Positions 30,363 through 38,314 of a stretch of DNA of 64,000 bases are shown in pieces; within the stretch, counting starts at the first letter, position 1, and each line of letters starts with the position of its first letter. Origin of the DNA: Pleomorphomonas carboxyditropha (lineage in GTDB: Bacteria; Pseudomonadota; Alphaproteobacteria; Rhizobiales; Pleomorphomonadaceae). The stretch spans positions 1 through 64,000 of the forward strand of contig NZ_NQVN01000003.1 in the NCBI RefSeq assembly GCF_002770725.1. The letters run 5' to 3'. The notes beneath the pieces are model-generated. The model did no database searches, was not told where the DNA came from, and worked only from the letters and a program-made list of their open reading frames with translations. A program made the position numbers and the translations under genes.

Positions 30363-30722
30363 ATGCCCCGTGGAGACAAATCCGCCTATACCGACAAGCA
30401 AAAGCGCAAGGCCGAGCATATCGAGGAGAGCTACGAGTCGCGTGGCGTTTCCGAGGACGAAGCGGAGCGCCGCGCCTGGGCGACCGTCAACAAGGAAAGC
30501 GGCGGCGGCAACAAGTCCGGCTCCGGACGTGGCCGTCCCGACACCCACGTCTCGTCCGAGAAGGGCGGGCGGAAAGGCGGCGCCGCCGCAGCATCCCGGT
30601 CGAAGGAAGACCGCTCGGCGTCCGCCAAGAAGGCCGCGGCCTCGCGATCAAAGGAAGAGCGGTCGGCTTCCGCCAAGAAGGCGGCGGCAACGCGCAAGCG
30701 CAACCGGGAACAGGCCGCCTGA
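30363..30722 (+). CDS. Small basic Lys/Ala-rich protein, 'plasmid stabilisation'-type family
   Basis: 119 residues, highly charged. The N-terminus (MPRGDKSAYTDKQKRKAEHIEESYESRGVSEDEAERRAWATVNKESGG) matches a small rhizobial family often labelled plasmid stabilisation protein; I know of no proven function. The C-terminal half is a Ser/Lys/Ala repeat, with RSKEDRSASAKKAAA followed by RSKEERSASAKKAAA, an 18-residue tandem duplication. The tail resembles histone H1-like DNA-binding tails. AAGGAGAGG precedes the ATG. Confidence 0.75.
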   Translation: MPRGDKSAYTDKQKRKAEHIEESYESRGVSEDEAERRAWATVNKESGGGNKSGSGRGRPDTHVSSEKGGRKGGAAAASRSKEDRSASAKKAAASRSKEERSASAKKAAATRKRNREQAA

Positions 30723-30858
30723 CGTCGGCGCCCCGACGACCGGACGGCACGGAAGAAGCCGAGCGGCAGCGAGACTCGCCTCGAGCCGGCAATTTTTGAT
30801 TTTTAAGACAACCCTCGCCACCGCTCGGCCCGGCACGACTTCCGAAAGAAGTGACCAA

Positions 30859-31971
30859 CTAACCGGCCAAGCCTGATCCGACATCCGTAAATCCGTCGAG
30901 TTTCTCGCCGATCGACGCCAAAGCCTCCTTCAACGTCATGCCGGTCGCCATGCGCCGCTTGTCGGGCATCAGATCGAGACCTTTTTCAATCGCCGCTCGC
31001 CACCGCGATCCTCTATTCCAAGCTTCCACGAAAACTTCGGCAAGTTCATCCTGACGACGCGTGATCTTCAGCGCCTCGATAAGGAGGCTCGCCTGATAAA
31101 CGTCCTTTTCGCGTTTCGAAATACCGCTTGCATCGGACTGGCGGCGCGAGGCGACAATCAGTTTGTGGACAGCATAGCGCTCCGGCGACGGCACTGTCAC
31201 CGGTACACCCGACCGATGCAGCATCACCGTGCGTATGGGCTCATGGATCAGGAAATCCAGAAATCGCAGCGGCTGCGCCGATGCCCCACCGAGAGACGGC
31301 ATCGGGCTCGCATGGTCGTCATAGTCATCCGATCCTCGGTTCGGTGTCAGGAATTCGACCTTGTATCTCGCGGCGTTCTCGAACTGCGTGGCGCGTGCAG
31401 GGTCGGACCGATGGGGAATGGCCCGAAAAGTCGAATCAACGCCTTTGAGAAGGTCGAGTATGGGGGGAAGACTGTCTTCAACGGATGACGATATGGAATG
31501 ATGTTGGGCGAAATCGGCGTCGCCCGTCTGCAGCGAGGCGCCGGGCAATCTAACGCCGAGATAACCGGCATAGGTCTGGAATGCGACCGTTCCGACGAGA
31601 ACGCCCCGCAGGCGAAAGATGCCTGCATTGGCCATCGCTTCCACGACATCGCCCGTGAAGCGATCGGGAGCAACCAGCCCGGCTTGCCTTGTCAGGGTGG
31701 ATACCAGCTTGCGTCGCCCCCGCAGGTCTTCCTTGATCTCCTTGAAGGCCGCAACCCTGCTGGCAATCTCGGAATCGTTGGCCGGGCCGACATATTTCCG
31801 CGTCTTGTTCGGCTGGGTTTGCTCAAAATACCAGTAATCCCGATCCTTCACGGGCACTCGGACGAAGTTGCCCGTCGTCGGGAAATCGATCTCGAACGAC
31901 GCATCGAGACTCCGCTGCGCCAGTTCGGCAAACATCGTTCGATACACAAGGTCGATTGTTTTCATCGACAT
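30859..31971 (-). CDS. GSU2403-type nucleotidyltransferase-fold protein
   Basis: 370 residues. The middle has the nucleotidyltransferase marks: VLVGTVAFQTYAG (residues about 124-136, the G-x-A helix cap) and GDADFAQHHS (150-159), giving the D-x-D metal pair at D151 and D153. The N-terminal 100 residues are helical and basic; the C-terminus is helical. This matches the GSU2403/NTP_transf_8 family, related to AbiEii/MNT-type toxins. GC content looks lower than in its neighbours, suggesting transfer. No antitoxin-like partner gene is next to it. Two palindromic operators lie directly upstream. The toxin or defence role is inference. Confidence 0.75.
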   Translation of the reverse strand: MSMKTIDLVYRTMFAELAQRSLDASFEIDFPTTGNFVRVPVKDRDYWYFEQTQPNKTRKYVGPANDSEIASRVAAFKEIKEDLRGRRKLVSTLTRQAGLVAPDRFTGDVVEAMANAGIFRLRGVLVGTVAFQTYAGYLGVRLPGASLQTGDADFAQHHSISSSVEDSLPPILDLLKGVDSTFRAIPHRSDPARATQFENAARYKVEFLTPNRGSDDYDDHASPMPSLGGASAQPLRFLDFLIHEPIRTVMLHRSGVPVTVPSPERYAVHKLIVASRRQSDASGISKREKDVYQASLLIEALKITRRQDELAEVFVEAWNRGSRWRAAIEKGLDLMPDKRRMATGMTLKEALASIGEKLDGFTDVGSGLAG

Positions 31972-31977
31972 CGGCCG

Positions 31978-32061
31978 TTATAAGATTTCCGCATATTTCT
32001 TATAACGCCCTCTCCACCAGCAAACAAGTTGGGTTATAAGAAAATCGCAAAAATCTTATAA
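31978..32061 (-). promoter_or_regulatory. Two 28-bp inverted-repeat operators before the nucleotidyltransferase gene
   Basis: Site 1 is TTATAAGA (31978-31985), 12 bases, then TCTTATAA (31998-32005). Site 2 is TTATAAGA (32034-32041), 12 bases, then TCTTATAA (32054-32061). Both sites have identical 8-base arms and the same 12-base spacer, with centres 56 bp apart. Site 1 ends 6 bases before the ATG. The arrangement is that of a dimer-binding repressor site in tandem, typical of autoregulated toxin-antitoxin loci. Confidence 0.75.
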
Positions 32062-32215
32062 CTCACGACCGAGACTGGCGCCTCATGCTCTCGCCTCTTC
32101 CATAAGCGGAGACCGCCCGGAAGATTGCCAGGGCCTGGGTGGAAGCGAGGACGACCTGAGCCACGCGACAAGACGCGACACGAGAGCCGCAGCGAGCATT
32201 GAACAGGATGTTGGC

Positions 32216-32233
32216 TGGAGCGGGTGAAGGGAA
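32216..32233 (-). other. ICE attachment site: 3' end of tRNA-Gly
   Basis: The plus strand reads tggagcgggtgaagggaa. Its complement is the last 18 bases of a tRNA-Gly (T-arm end, acceptor stem and CCA discriminator end) as found in alphaproteobacteria. The rest of the tRNA is absent to the right, so this is a direct-repeat end and not a tRNA gene. ICEclc-type elements integrate in exactly this position of tRNA-Gly. Confidence 0.85.
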
Positions 32234-32271
32234 CATCATCGTGTTCCCAACTCGTTGATTGATAACGAGTT
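32229..32271. repeat. Two abutting inverted repeats at the ICE end
   Basis: GGGAACA / TGTTCCC (32229-32235 and 32242-32248) and AACTCGTT / AACGAGTT (32249-32256 and 32264-32271) lie back to back. The first overlaps the attachment core. They may be integrase or excisionase recognition sites. The rest of the gap to the LysR stop (32272-32401) shows nothing I can name. Confidence 0.6.
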
Positions 32272-32401
32272 TTCCGCACTCGGCGAACCGAGATGGACAT
32301 AATTATGGACTGAAAACCACGCTTGGTCAACGCGCGCTCCGAGCAAGTCCAGTGCGAGCCATGGACAGCCAGCAGTAGCCAATGTACCCGAGCGCTCAAC
32401 G

Positions 32402-33310
32402 TCACGAGGCCGGTTCATCTCCCTTTGGCAGGAACTCCTCGCGGGCGCGCTGCAGAAACCGCTTCATGGGCTCAGAGGGTTCGGCGCTGCGGCGCAGCAG
32501 GTAGGTAGACAGCATGGGCGGCGTGCCGGCCAAGGGGCGAACGGTTATGTCGGGGCGGTTCAGGGTCTGCACCTGCGAGGCAATGGCGAAACCTAGGCCA
32601 TAACCGGCACCGACCAGAGTCAGCATCACGCCTAGGCTCGTCACCTGATCTACCAGCTTGAGCGGCTTGGACGCACCTTGAAGCACCGCCTGGATCTGGT
32701 GGTGGCAGCCCGATCCCGCGTCCGGATGGCACAGTACCAACGGAAACTTCAAGGCTTCATCCAATGGCACTTCCGCGTGCGCCAACAAGGGGTGGCGCAC
32801 GGGCACGATCACCGACAGAGGATCGGTCCACACGGGCTCGGCGACAAGGCCTTCGCTCACCGCGTCCGACAGCGCAAAGCCGATGTCCAGCAGATCGTTG
32901 TGCAGGCCCTTGAGCTGCTGCGCGAAAGGCAGCTCGAAGACGCGAATCTCCAGTTCGGGCTCTTCCTCGCGGCTGCGCGCCAGCAAGGTGGCAATGTGGG
33001 GCTGCGCCAAGCTGTCGCAGATGGCGATGCGCAGATAACCCTGATAGCCCTGCGCCGCCGCCTTTGCGGCACTCACCGCCTGCTCCACGGTGGCCAGCAC
33101 ACGCCGGCACTCACCGAGGAACACTTGACCGGCCCAGGTCAGTCGCGTCTGGTGCGCGCTGCGGTCGAACAACTGCACGCCGAGCGTGGCTTCGAGATTG
33201 CGCATTGCGCGCGACACAGGCGATTGTTCTACGCCAAGGCGCTCGGCCGCTCGCGCGAAATGCAGTTCTTCCGCGACCGCAACGAAATAGCGCAGTAGTC
33301 TGAGTTCCAA
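32402..33310 (-). CDS. LysR-family transcriptional regulator (ICE end copy)
   Basis: 302 residues. The N-terminal winged helix is LRLLRYFVAVAEELHFARAAERLGVEQSPVSRAMRNLE and the C-terminal part is a periplasmic-binding-like effector domain (IAICDSLAQPHIATLLAR, DIGFALSD, VPVRHPLLAHAE). The start is a TTG at 33310 with GGAGG 5 bases upstream; the frame is open 43 codons more without support. It is clearly related to the LysR gene at 51098-52006. Target unknown; the effector domain resembles those of BenM/CatR-like regulators. Confidence 0.88.
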   Translation of the reverse strand: MELRLLRYFVAVAEELHFARAAERLGVEQSPVSRAMRNLEATLGVQLFDRSAHQTRLTWAGQVFLGECRRVLATVEQAVSAAKAAAQGYQGYLRIAICDSLAQPHIATLLARSREEEPELEIRVFELPFAQQLKGLHNDLLDIGFALSDAVSEGLVAEPVWTDPLSVIVPVRHPLLAHAEVPLDEALKFPLVLCHPDAGSGCHHQIQAVLQGASKPLKLVDQVTSLGVMLTLVGAGYGLGFAIASQVQTLNRPDITVRPLAGTPPMLSTYLLRRSAEPSEPMKRFLQRAREEFLPKGDEPAS

Positions 33311-33542
33311 TGCGGCCTCCTGTTTGCCTCGTTCCTGGCCTGCGTCCACCTCATGCGGATTGCGCCTCGCTTTCTCCTTCGATGATTGGCAAGAGGTTCC
33401 GGCGTTGCATGCTTGCCTATTCGGATAGGCAGATCGCATCCGAAAATTACGGAGGTTGAGGCGGAACGCTACCTGGCCGAAGACCTGAGAACCTCAATCA
33501 CCGCGACGCTGCACTACCGCCTGATCCACAGGTTCAGTTCAA

Positions 33543-34694
33543 TCAATTCCCGGGTTGCAGCTCCACACGCACCTCGCGCGATTTGCCGGCCCGTTCCACT
33601 GACAAGACCACCACATCGCCGACCTTCCTGTCGTCTAGCCGCGCGAGCAGCTTGGCCACATCGTCCGTCGCCTTGCCATCAACATCGATGATGCGGTCGC
33701 CCGGCACGATGCCTTGCGGCGTGACTTCGACACCCGCGAGGCCGGCCTTGTGCGCTGCCGAACCAGGGGTAACACGCAACACGAACACGCCCTTGCTTCC
33801 GGTCAGTGCAAGCAGACGCTGATTGAGCTGTTCGTCCACCTCAATGCCCAGCGCCGGACGGATGTACTTACCGGTCTTGATGAGTTGCGGGACTACGCGC
33901 ATGACGGTGTCCACCGGCACGGCGAAACCAATCCCGGCCGAGGCGCCGGAGGGGCTATAGATCGCCGTGTTGATGCCGATGAGCCTTCCTGCCGAATCGA
34001 GCAGCGGCCCACCGGAGTTGCCAGGGTTGATGGCGGCGTCGGTCTGGATCAGGTGATCGATGGCCGGGCCGCCCGCTTCTCCGGGTAACGAGCGGTCGAG
34101 CGCGGAGACGATGCCGGTGGTGAGCGTCCAGTCCAGGCCGAAGGGGTTGCCGATAGCGAACACCTTCTGACCCACCTTGAGGTCGGCACTGGTGCCGACC
34201 GGCACGGCCGGCGGGCGCTTGAAACCGACGCCAATCTTGAGCACGGCGATGTCGTGCGCTGGGCTCGTCCCCACCAGCGCGGCCTGGTAGTCGCGGCCAT
34301 CGGCGAGTTTGACCGTGGCTTCAGAAGCACCCTGGATGACGTGGAAGTTGGTGACGACGTGGCCGGCATCGTCCCAGATAAAGCCCGAACCGGTGCCGCG
34401 CGGCATGGAAAAGACATTGCGAGTCCAGACGTCGCGCACCAGCTGCGCGGTGGTGATGTAGACCACCGAAGCGCGCGATTCTTCGAACAGTTCGATGGTG
34501 GCTTTCTCGTCCGCCGCCAGATCGCCACGCGCCGTCACGGTGCGATCTGCCGCCTCGCGCGGACTGAACCAGGCCTCGATGGCGGGCAGGAACTGCCACA
34601 GCAGCATGAGCGTGGCAATACAGGCGGTGATGAAGAGCCAGCGCCGGATGAAGGGGTCCGGTGCGGGGCGTGGGTACGGGTCGGGGTAGGCCAT
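33543..34694 (-). CDS. degP: LHR DegP/DegQ-like serine protease
   Basis: 383 residues. One N-terminal membrane helix (WLFITACIATLMLLWQFLPAI) is followed by a trypsin-like domain with the triad His in NFHVIQ (about residue 118), Asp in HDIAVLK (about 148) and Ser in NPGNSGGPL (about 227). A single PDZ domain (about 275-375) closes it, versus two in true DegP. It should sit in the periplasm and remove or refold damaged proteins. The ATG at 34694 follows CAGGAGA. It is the last gene of the LHR unit. Confidence 0.9.
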   Translation of the reverse strand: MAYPDPYPRPAPDPFIRRWLFITACIATLMLLWQFLPAIEAWFSPREAADRTVTARGDLAADEKATIELFEESRASVVYITTAQLVRDVWTRNVFSMPRGTGSGFIWDDAGHVVTNFHVIQGASEATVKLADGRDYQAALVGTSPAHDIAVLKIGVGFKRPPAVPVGTSADLKVGQKVFAIGNPFGLDWTLTTGIVSALDRSLPGEAGGPAIDHLIQTDAAINPGNSGGPLLDSAGRLIGINTAIYSPSGASAGIGFAVPVDTVMRVVPQLIKTGKYIRPALGIEVDEQLNQRLLALTGSKGVFVLRVTPGSAAHKAGLAGVEVTPQGIVPGDRIIDVDGKATDDVAKLLARLDDRKVGDVVVLSVERAGKSREVRVELQPGN

Positions 34695-34718
34695 GAGAAG
34701 TCTCCTGTTGATAGGCAA

Positions 34719-35684
34719 TCAGCGCCACAGCCCGCTCGGGTGCCAGCGCGGCGGGCGCGGCGTCACAGCGGATTCCGGCAAGAAATGGGGCGCGTGGAAT
34801 GGCAACGCTGATGCTGGCCCAGGCGCCAACGTCAGCAGGCGTGCGATACGCTCTTGCGTTGCCGGATGCGTGCGCAAGCAGGAGGGCTCGGGATTGCCCC
34901 ATCCCGGCCACAGCCAGGCACGCCAGGAGCGGCTGACCCGCTCGATTTTCGCCAGCGCGGACGCCAGCCCCTGCGGGTCGCCCGTCAGTTCCGCCGCGAG
35001 GCGGTCAGCGTCGAACTCACGCACGCGAGACAAGCCGAGCTGTGCGAGCAGGGCCAGCTGGGGCGATGCGGCCAATAACAATAGACCAGGCCAATAGACC
35101 TCCGCCGCGCCAACCAGCAGCGCGGGCAGGTTGAGCAGGATCGCGATTTGTCCCATGAGGGCCAGCAGGCTCGTGAGGCGACTGACGGAATCCGCCAGCC
35201 TCATGACGCGCAGATCCTCATTGGTGATGTGCGCGATCTCGTGCGCGAGCACACCCGCCAGCTCGCGTGGGCTCAGGCTGCGCAGCAGGCCATCGGTGAG
35301 GGCGATCGATGCCTCCTGCTTCGATCCGGTGGCGAAGGCGTTGACGACGGCACTGGGCACATAGTGCGGCACCGGCGTGGCGGGCAAACCGGCACGGGCG
35401 GGCAGCTCGCGCAACAGGGCCCACATCTCGTGGGCTTCTTGCGGGTGCAAGGCCCGTACGCGGTACAGGCGCAAGCTCAGCGCCGACGCGGCTACCGGTT
35501 CCAGCAGCAACGCACCTGCAACGGCAAACAGCGCGAGCCACAGGCCGCCTTCCCCAAACGGCAGTCTCCCTGCTGCGGCTGCGATCCCGACCAGGGTCAG
35601 GACCAACAGCCCGGTCTGCAGGCGGTTGAGCCAGCGGTGTTGCAACAGCGCCGTGCGCGGATCACTGGGATGATGACGGGTCAT
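34719..35684 (-). CDS. LHR M48 (HtpX-like) membrane metalloprotease
   Basis: 321 residues. Two N-terminal membrane helices are followed by the M48 domain with zinc motif AHEIAHITNED (HExxH, about residue 155), further hydrophobic segments and the third zinc ligand in REFDADRLAAEL (about 230). HtpX-type enzymes cut misfolded membrane proteins. The ATG at 35684 starts the conserved part; the frame extends 19 codons upstream from a GTG without better support. It lies 24 bases before the DegP-like gene. Confidence 0.88.
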   Translation of the reverse strand: MTRHHPSDPRTALLQHRWLNRLQTGLLVLTLVGIAAAAGRLPFGEGGLWLALFAVAGALLLEPVAASALSLRLYRVRALHPQEAHEMWALLRELPARAGLPATPVPHYVPSAVVNAFATGSKQEASIALTDGLLRSLSPRELAGVLAHEIAHITNEDLRVMRLADSVSRLTSLLALMGQIAILLNLPALLVGAAEVYWPGLLLLAASPQLALLAQLGLSRVREFDADRLAAELTGDPQGLASALAKIERVSRSWRAWLWPGWGNPEPSCLRTHPATQERIARLLTLAPGPASALPFHAPHFLPESAVTPRPPRWHPSGLWR

Positions 35685-35771
35685 GCTCAGAGGTCTCGGC
35701 GGCGCGGTCGCCGCGCTTGCGCAGCAGCCAGTAGGTCGCACCCAGAGCCAGCGTGGCGCCTGCCAGCGCGG

Positions 35772-36158
35772 CTATCTTGCGGGGCTCGCCTCGGGGTCAA
35801 GGATCACGAACTTGCGCGCCAGCGCGATCAGACCGATGAGGATCACGGTCTTGACCTGGATGATGCTGTCCCGACGCAGCGCCACGCGCACAATGGAATG
35901 CTTGAACTCCATCGCGATCAAGAGCGTCATGATCATGCCGAACACACTCTGGAATACCTTGTGATCCAGGGGATTGAAGGCATCGAGGACCAGCAGCGTG
36001 AAGACGATGGCGATGAGCTGGAACAGCGACACCACGATGATGACGGCAATTACCGCCGACAGAACGAGGGCGACGACCTGCTCGAAGCGCTCGTATAAAC
36101 TCATGATGGCCCATTGGTCACGGAAGACCTGAAATGGATTGCGGCCTGTTGACTTCAT
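35772..36158 (-). CDS. psiE: LHR PsiE-family membrane protein
   Basis: 128 residues, four membrane helices: ERFEQVVALVLSAVIAVIIVVS, LFQLIAIVFTLLVLDAF, SVFGMIMTLLIAME and SIIQVKTVILIGLIALAR. The conserved EFKHSIVRV and ARKFVI segments fit the phosphate-starvation-inducible PsiE family. Function unknown; it is a constant LHR member. The ATG at 36158 overlaps the kefB stop by 4 bases; longer in-frame starts run antiparallel inside kefB and are not used. Confidence 0.88.
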   Translation of the reverse strand: MKSTGRNPFQVFRDQWAIMSLYERFEQVVALVLSAVIAVIIVVSLFQLIAIVFTLLVLDAFNPLDHKVFQSVFGMIMTLLIAMEFKHSIVRVALRRDSIIQVKTVILIGLIALARKFVILDPEASPAR

Positions 36159-37870
36159 GCAGATGGACTCCCTGCGACATTGCCGCTGTCGAGACGGCGG
36201 CGCATCGCACTGATGTTTCGTTCGACGAGCTTGGCCGACATGCCAAGCGACGACATCACTTGTTCCGCCAGCCCAAGGCCTGCGGCAAAGGATTGCTGGT
36301 ACACACGCACGTTGGGCATGGCGCGAAATGCATCGGCCGCGGTCGTACTTCTGCATGACACCCACAAGGTCAGCGCCGGACGGCGCTCGGCAATCGCCTG
36401 GGCGATGCGCAGCACTTGCTGGGCATGGGCGAACGTGAGCACCACCAGACGCGCTTGCGCCAACCCGGCAGCCAGCAGGGTATCGGGCCGACTCGCATCG
36501 CCATGGAACACCGGCACGCCGGCGGCACGCTCGGCCTCTACCTTCTGCTCGTCTGCTTCCAGCAGCAGATGCGCCACGCCGGCGTGGCGAAGAATCTCAC
36601 TGACGGTCAGGCCAAGCTCGCCCGCGCCGCAGATGATGACGTGGTCTCGAAATCGCGCTGTCTGCGCGGTGATCTCAACTTCTTCAGCCTGGGGTGGCTG
36701 AATGACGCCGCCGGTGCGGCTCAAGAACCGGGCAAGTACATCGTGATGGCGGATCAGCAGCGGTGCCAAGGCCATGCTGAGCACCAGCGCGACCAGCATG
36801 GGTTGTACGACGGTCGCGGGAATCAGATGCTGCTGCAAGACCATGCCCAACAACAGCAGGGCGAACTCGCCGCCATGCCCCAACGCTATGCCCGTGCGCC
36901 AGGCATCGAGGGCGGACAGGCGCGTCGCCCGCAAGGCCAGGGTGTTGAGCCCGATCTTGACCGGTACCAGCACTGCCAGCCACGCGAACACCGCCAGTGG
37001 TGCCGAAAGAATCTGCGCTCCGTCCAACTGCAGGCCGATGGTCACGAAGAACACCCCCGACAACACATCGCGAAACGGTTTGAGGTGGCTTTCCATGTGG
37101 TGACGGAAGTCGCTCTCGCCCAGCACCATGCCGGCCAAAAACGCACCCAGGGCGGCGGATACGCCGACCGCGTGTGCAGCAGCGGCGGCAGCCACCACCA
37201 CGCACAAGGAAACCAGCACGAAGGATTCTTCGTGGCCCTGCCGCGCCACCCAGCCCAGCAGGCCATGCAACAGACGACGGGAGGCGAGGGCCGCTGCCGC
37301 GAACAACATCAGCACGCCCAACACTTCGAGCAGCACGCTCTCGATCTTCGGCGACTCGCCGCGCGCCCAGATCGCCAGCAGGGCCAGCAGGGGCACGCTG
37401 GCCAGGTCCTGAAAGACCAGCACGCCGATGGCGCTGCGGCCGTGGCGGGTGGTGAGCTCGCCTTGGTCGGCCAGCTGTCGGCTGACCAGCGCCGTGGACG
37501 ACATGGCCGCCGCAGTGCTGAGCAACGCAGCGCGCTGAACTGGCTGTCCCAGCCACATCAACATCAAGGTCAGTGGCGTGGCGACAGCGATCATCTGCAA
37601 GCTGCCGGCCGCCAATACGGTTTTACGGGAAAGCCAGAAGTGCCCGAGGGAGAACTCCAGCCCAACCATGAACAGCAGCAGGGCCACGCCCAGCTCGGAC
37701 AGAAAATCAAGCGCTTCTCCCGGCGCGACTACACCGCTGACCGACGGGCCCAGCAAGGCGCCGACGGCGAGGTAACCCAGCAAGGCGGGTACTCTGAACG
37801 CCGCCGTCGCCACATCCGCGAGGCTGCATGCCGCCAGCAGGATCAGGGTGGCGCCGAGCAAGTCCTGCAT
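36155..37870 (-). CDS. kefB: LHR KefB-type cation:proton antiporter
   Basis: 571 residues. About 12 helices of the CPA2 antiporter fold (VPALLGYLAVGALLGP, SELGVALLLFMVGLEFSLGHFW) are followed by a C-terminal TrkA-N/RCK domain with Rossmann motif VIICGAGELGLTVSEILRHAG near residue 418 and FHGDASRPDTL. It should export K+ or another cation in exchange for protons and acidify the cytoplasm under electrophile or oxidative stress. No separate KefF/G-type ancillary gene is seen. It starts 3 bases after the thioredoxin stop. Confidence 0.9.
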   Translation of the reverse strand: MQDLLGATLILLAACSLADVATAAFRVPALLGYLAVGALLGPSVSGVVAPGEALDFLSELGVALLLFMVGLEFSLGHFWLSRKTVLAAGSLQMIAVATPLTLMLMWLGQPVQRAALLSTAAAMSSTALVSRQLADQGELTTRHGRSAIGVLVFQDLASVPLLALLAIWARGESPKIESVLLEVLGVLMLFAAAALASRRLLHGLLGWVARQGHEESFVLVSLCVVVAAAAAAHAVGVSAALGAFLAGMVLGESDFRHHMESHLKPFRDVLSGVFFVTIGLQLDGAQILSAPLAVFAWLAVLVPVKIGLNTLALRATRLSALDAWRTGIALGHGGEFALLLLGMVLQQHLIPATVVQPMLVALVLSMALAPLLIRHHDVLARFLSRTGGVIQPPQAEEVEITAQTARFRDHVIICGAGELGLTVSEILRHAGVAHLLLEADEQKVEAERAAGVPVFHGDASRPDTLLAAGLAQARLVVLTFAHAQQVLRIAQAIAERRPALTLWVSCRSTTAADAFRAMPNVRVYQQSFAAGLGLAEQVMSSLGMSAKLVERNISAMRRRLDSGNVAGSPSA

Positions 37871-37873
37871 CGG

Positions 37874-38314
37874 TCAGCGCCCCACCTGTGCAGATGCCCA
37901 GCGCACGATGTCCTGCGCGCCCAAGGCGCCAGCCTGACGCCCGATCTCCCGCCCACCCTGGAACAGGGCGAGCGTCGGAATGCTGCGGATGCCGAACTGC
38001 GCGGCCAGGTGGGGTTCTGCCTCGGTATTGACCTTGGCCAGCCTGACCCTGGGTTCGAGCTGGCGCGCCGCTTGCTGGAACTGCGGGGCCATCATCTTGC
38101 ACGGCCCGCACCAAGGTGCCCAGAAATCGACCAACAGTGGCAGGTCGCTGCGCTCCACGTGGCGCGAGAACGTCGCCGTGGTCAACTCGATGGGCTCGCC
38201 CGTGAACAAGGGCTGCTGGCAGCGGCCGCAGTTGGGATGTTCCGATAGCTTCGCAGTCGGTACGCGGTTGATGGACTGGCAATGCGGGCAGACAAGGTGA
38301 AGATCATTCTTCAT
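37874..38314 (-). CDS. LHR thioredoxin 2-type protein
   Basis: 146 residues. An N-terminal zinc ribbon (CPHC at about 9-12 and CGRC at about 29-32) is followed by a thioredoxin fold with active site WCGPC (about 68-72) and the cis-Pro in RSIPTLALF. This is the TrxC arrangement: a cytosolic disulfide reductase that resists oxidative stress. Its ATG lies 11 bases inside the end of the upstream gene, so the two are coupled. Confidence 0.93.
   Translation of the reverse strand: MKNDLHLVCPHCQSINRVPTAKLSEHPNCGRCQQPLFTGEPIELTTATFSRHVERSDLPLLVDFWAPWCGPCKMMAPQFQQAARQLEPRVRLAKVNTEAEPHLAAQFGIRSIPTLALFQGGREIGRQAGALGAQDIVRWASAQVGR

Noticed and set aside
32216-32233. A tRNA gene
   Set aside because: Only the last 18 bases match tRNA-Gly; the anticodon and D arms are missing, so it is an attachment repeat.
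33386-33691. Small plus-strand open frame before the DegP-like gene
   Set aside because: It overlaps the 3' end of the protease on the other strand, has no ribosome site and no family resemblance.
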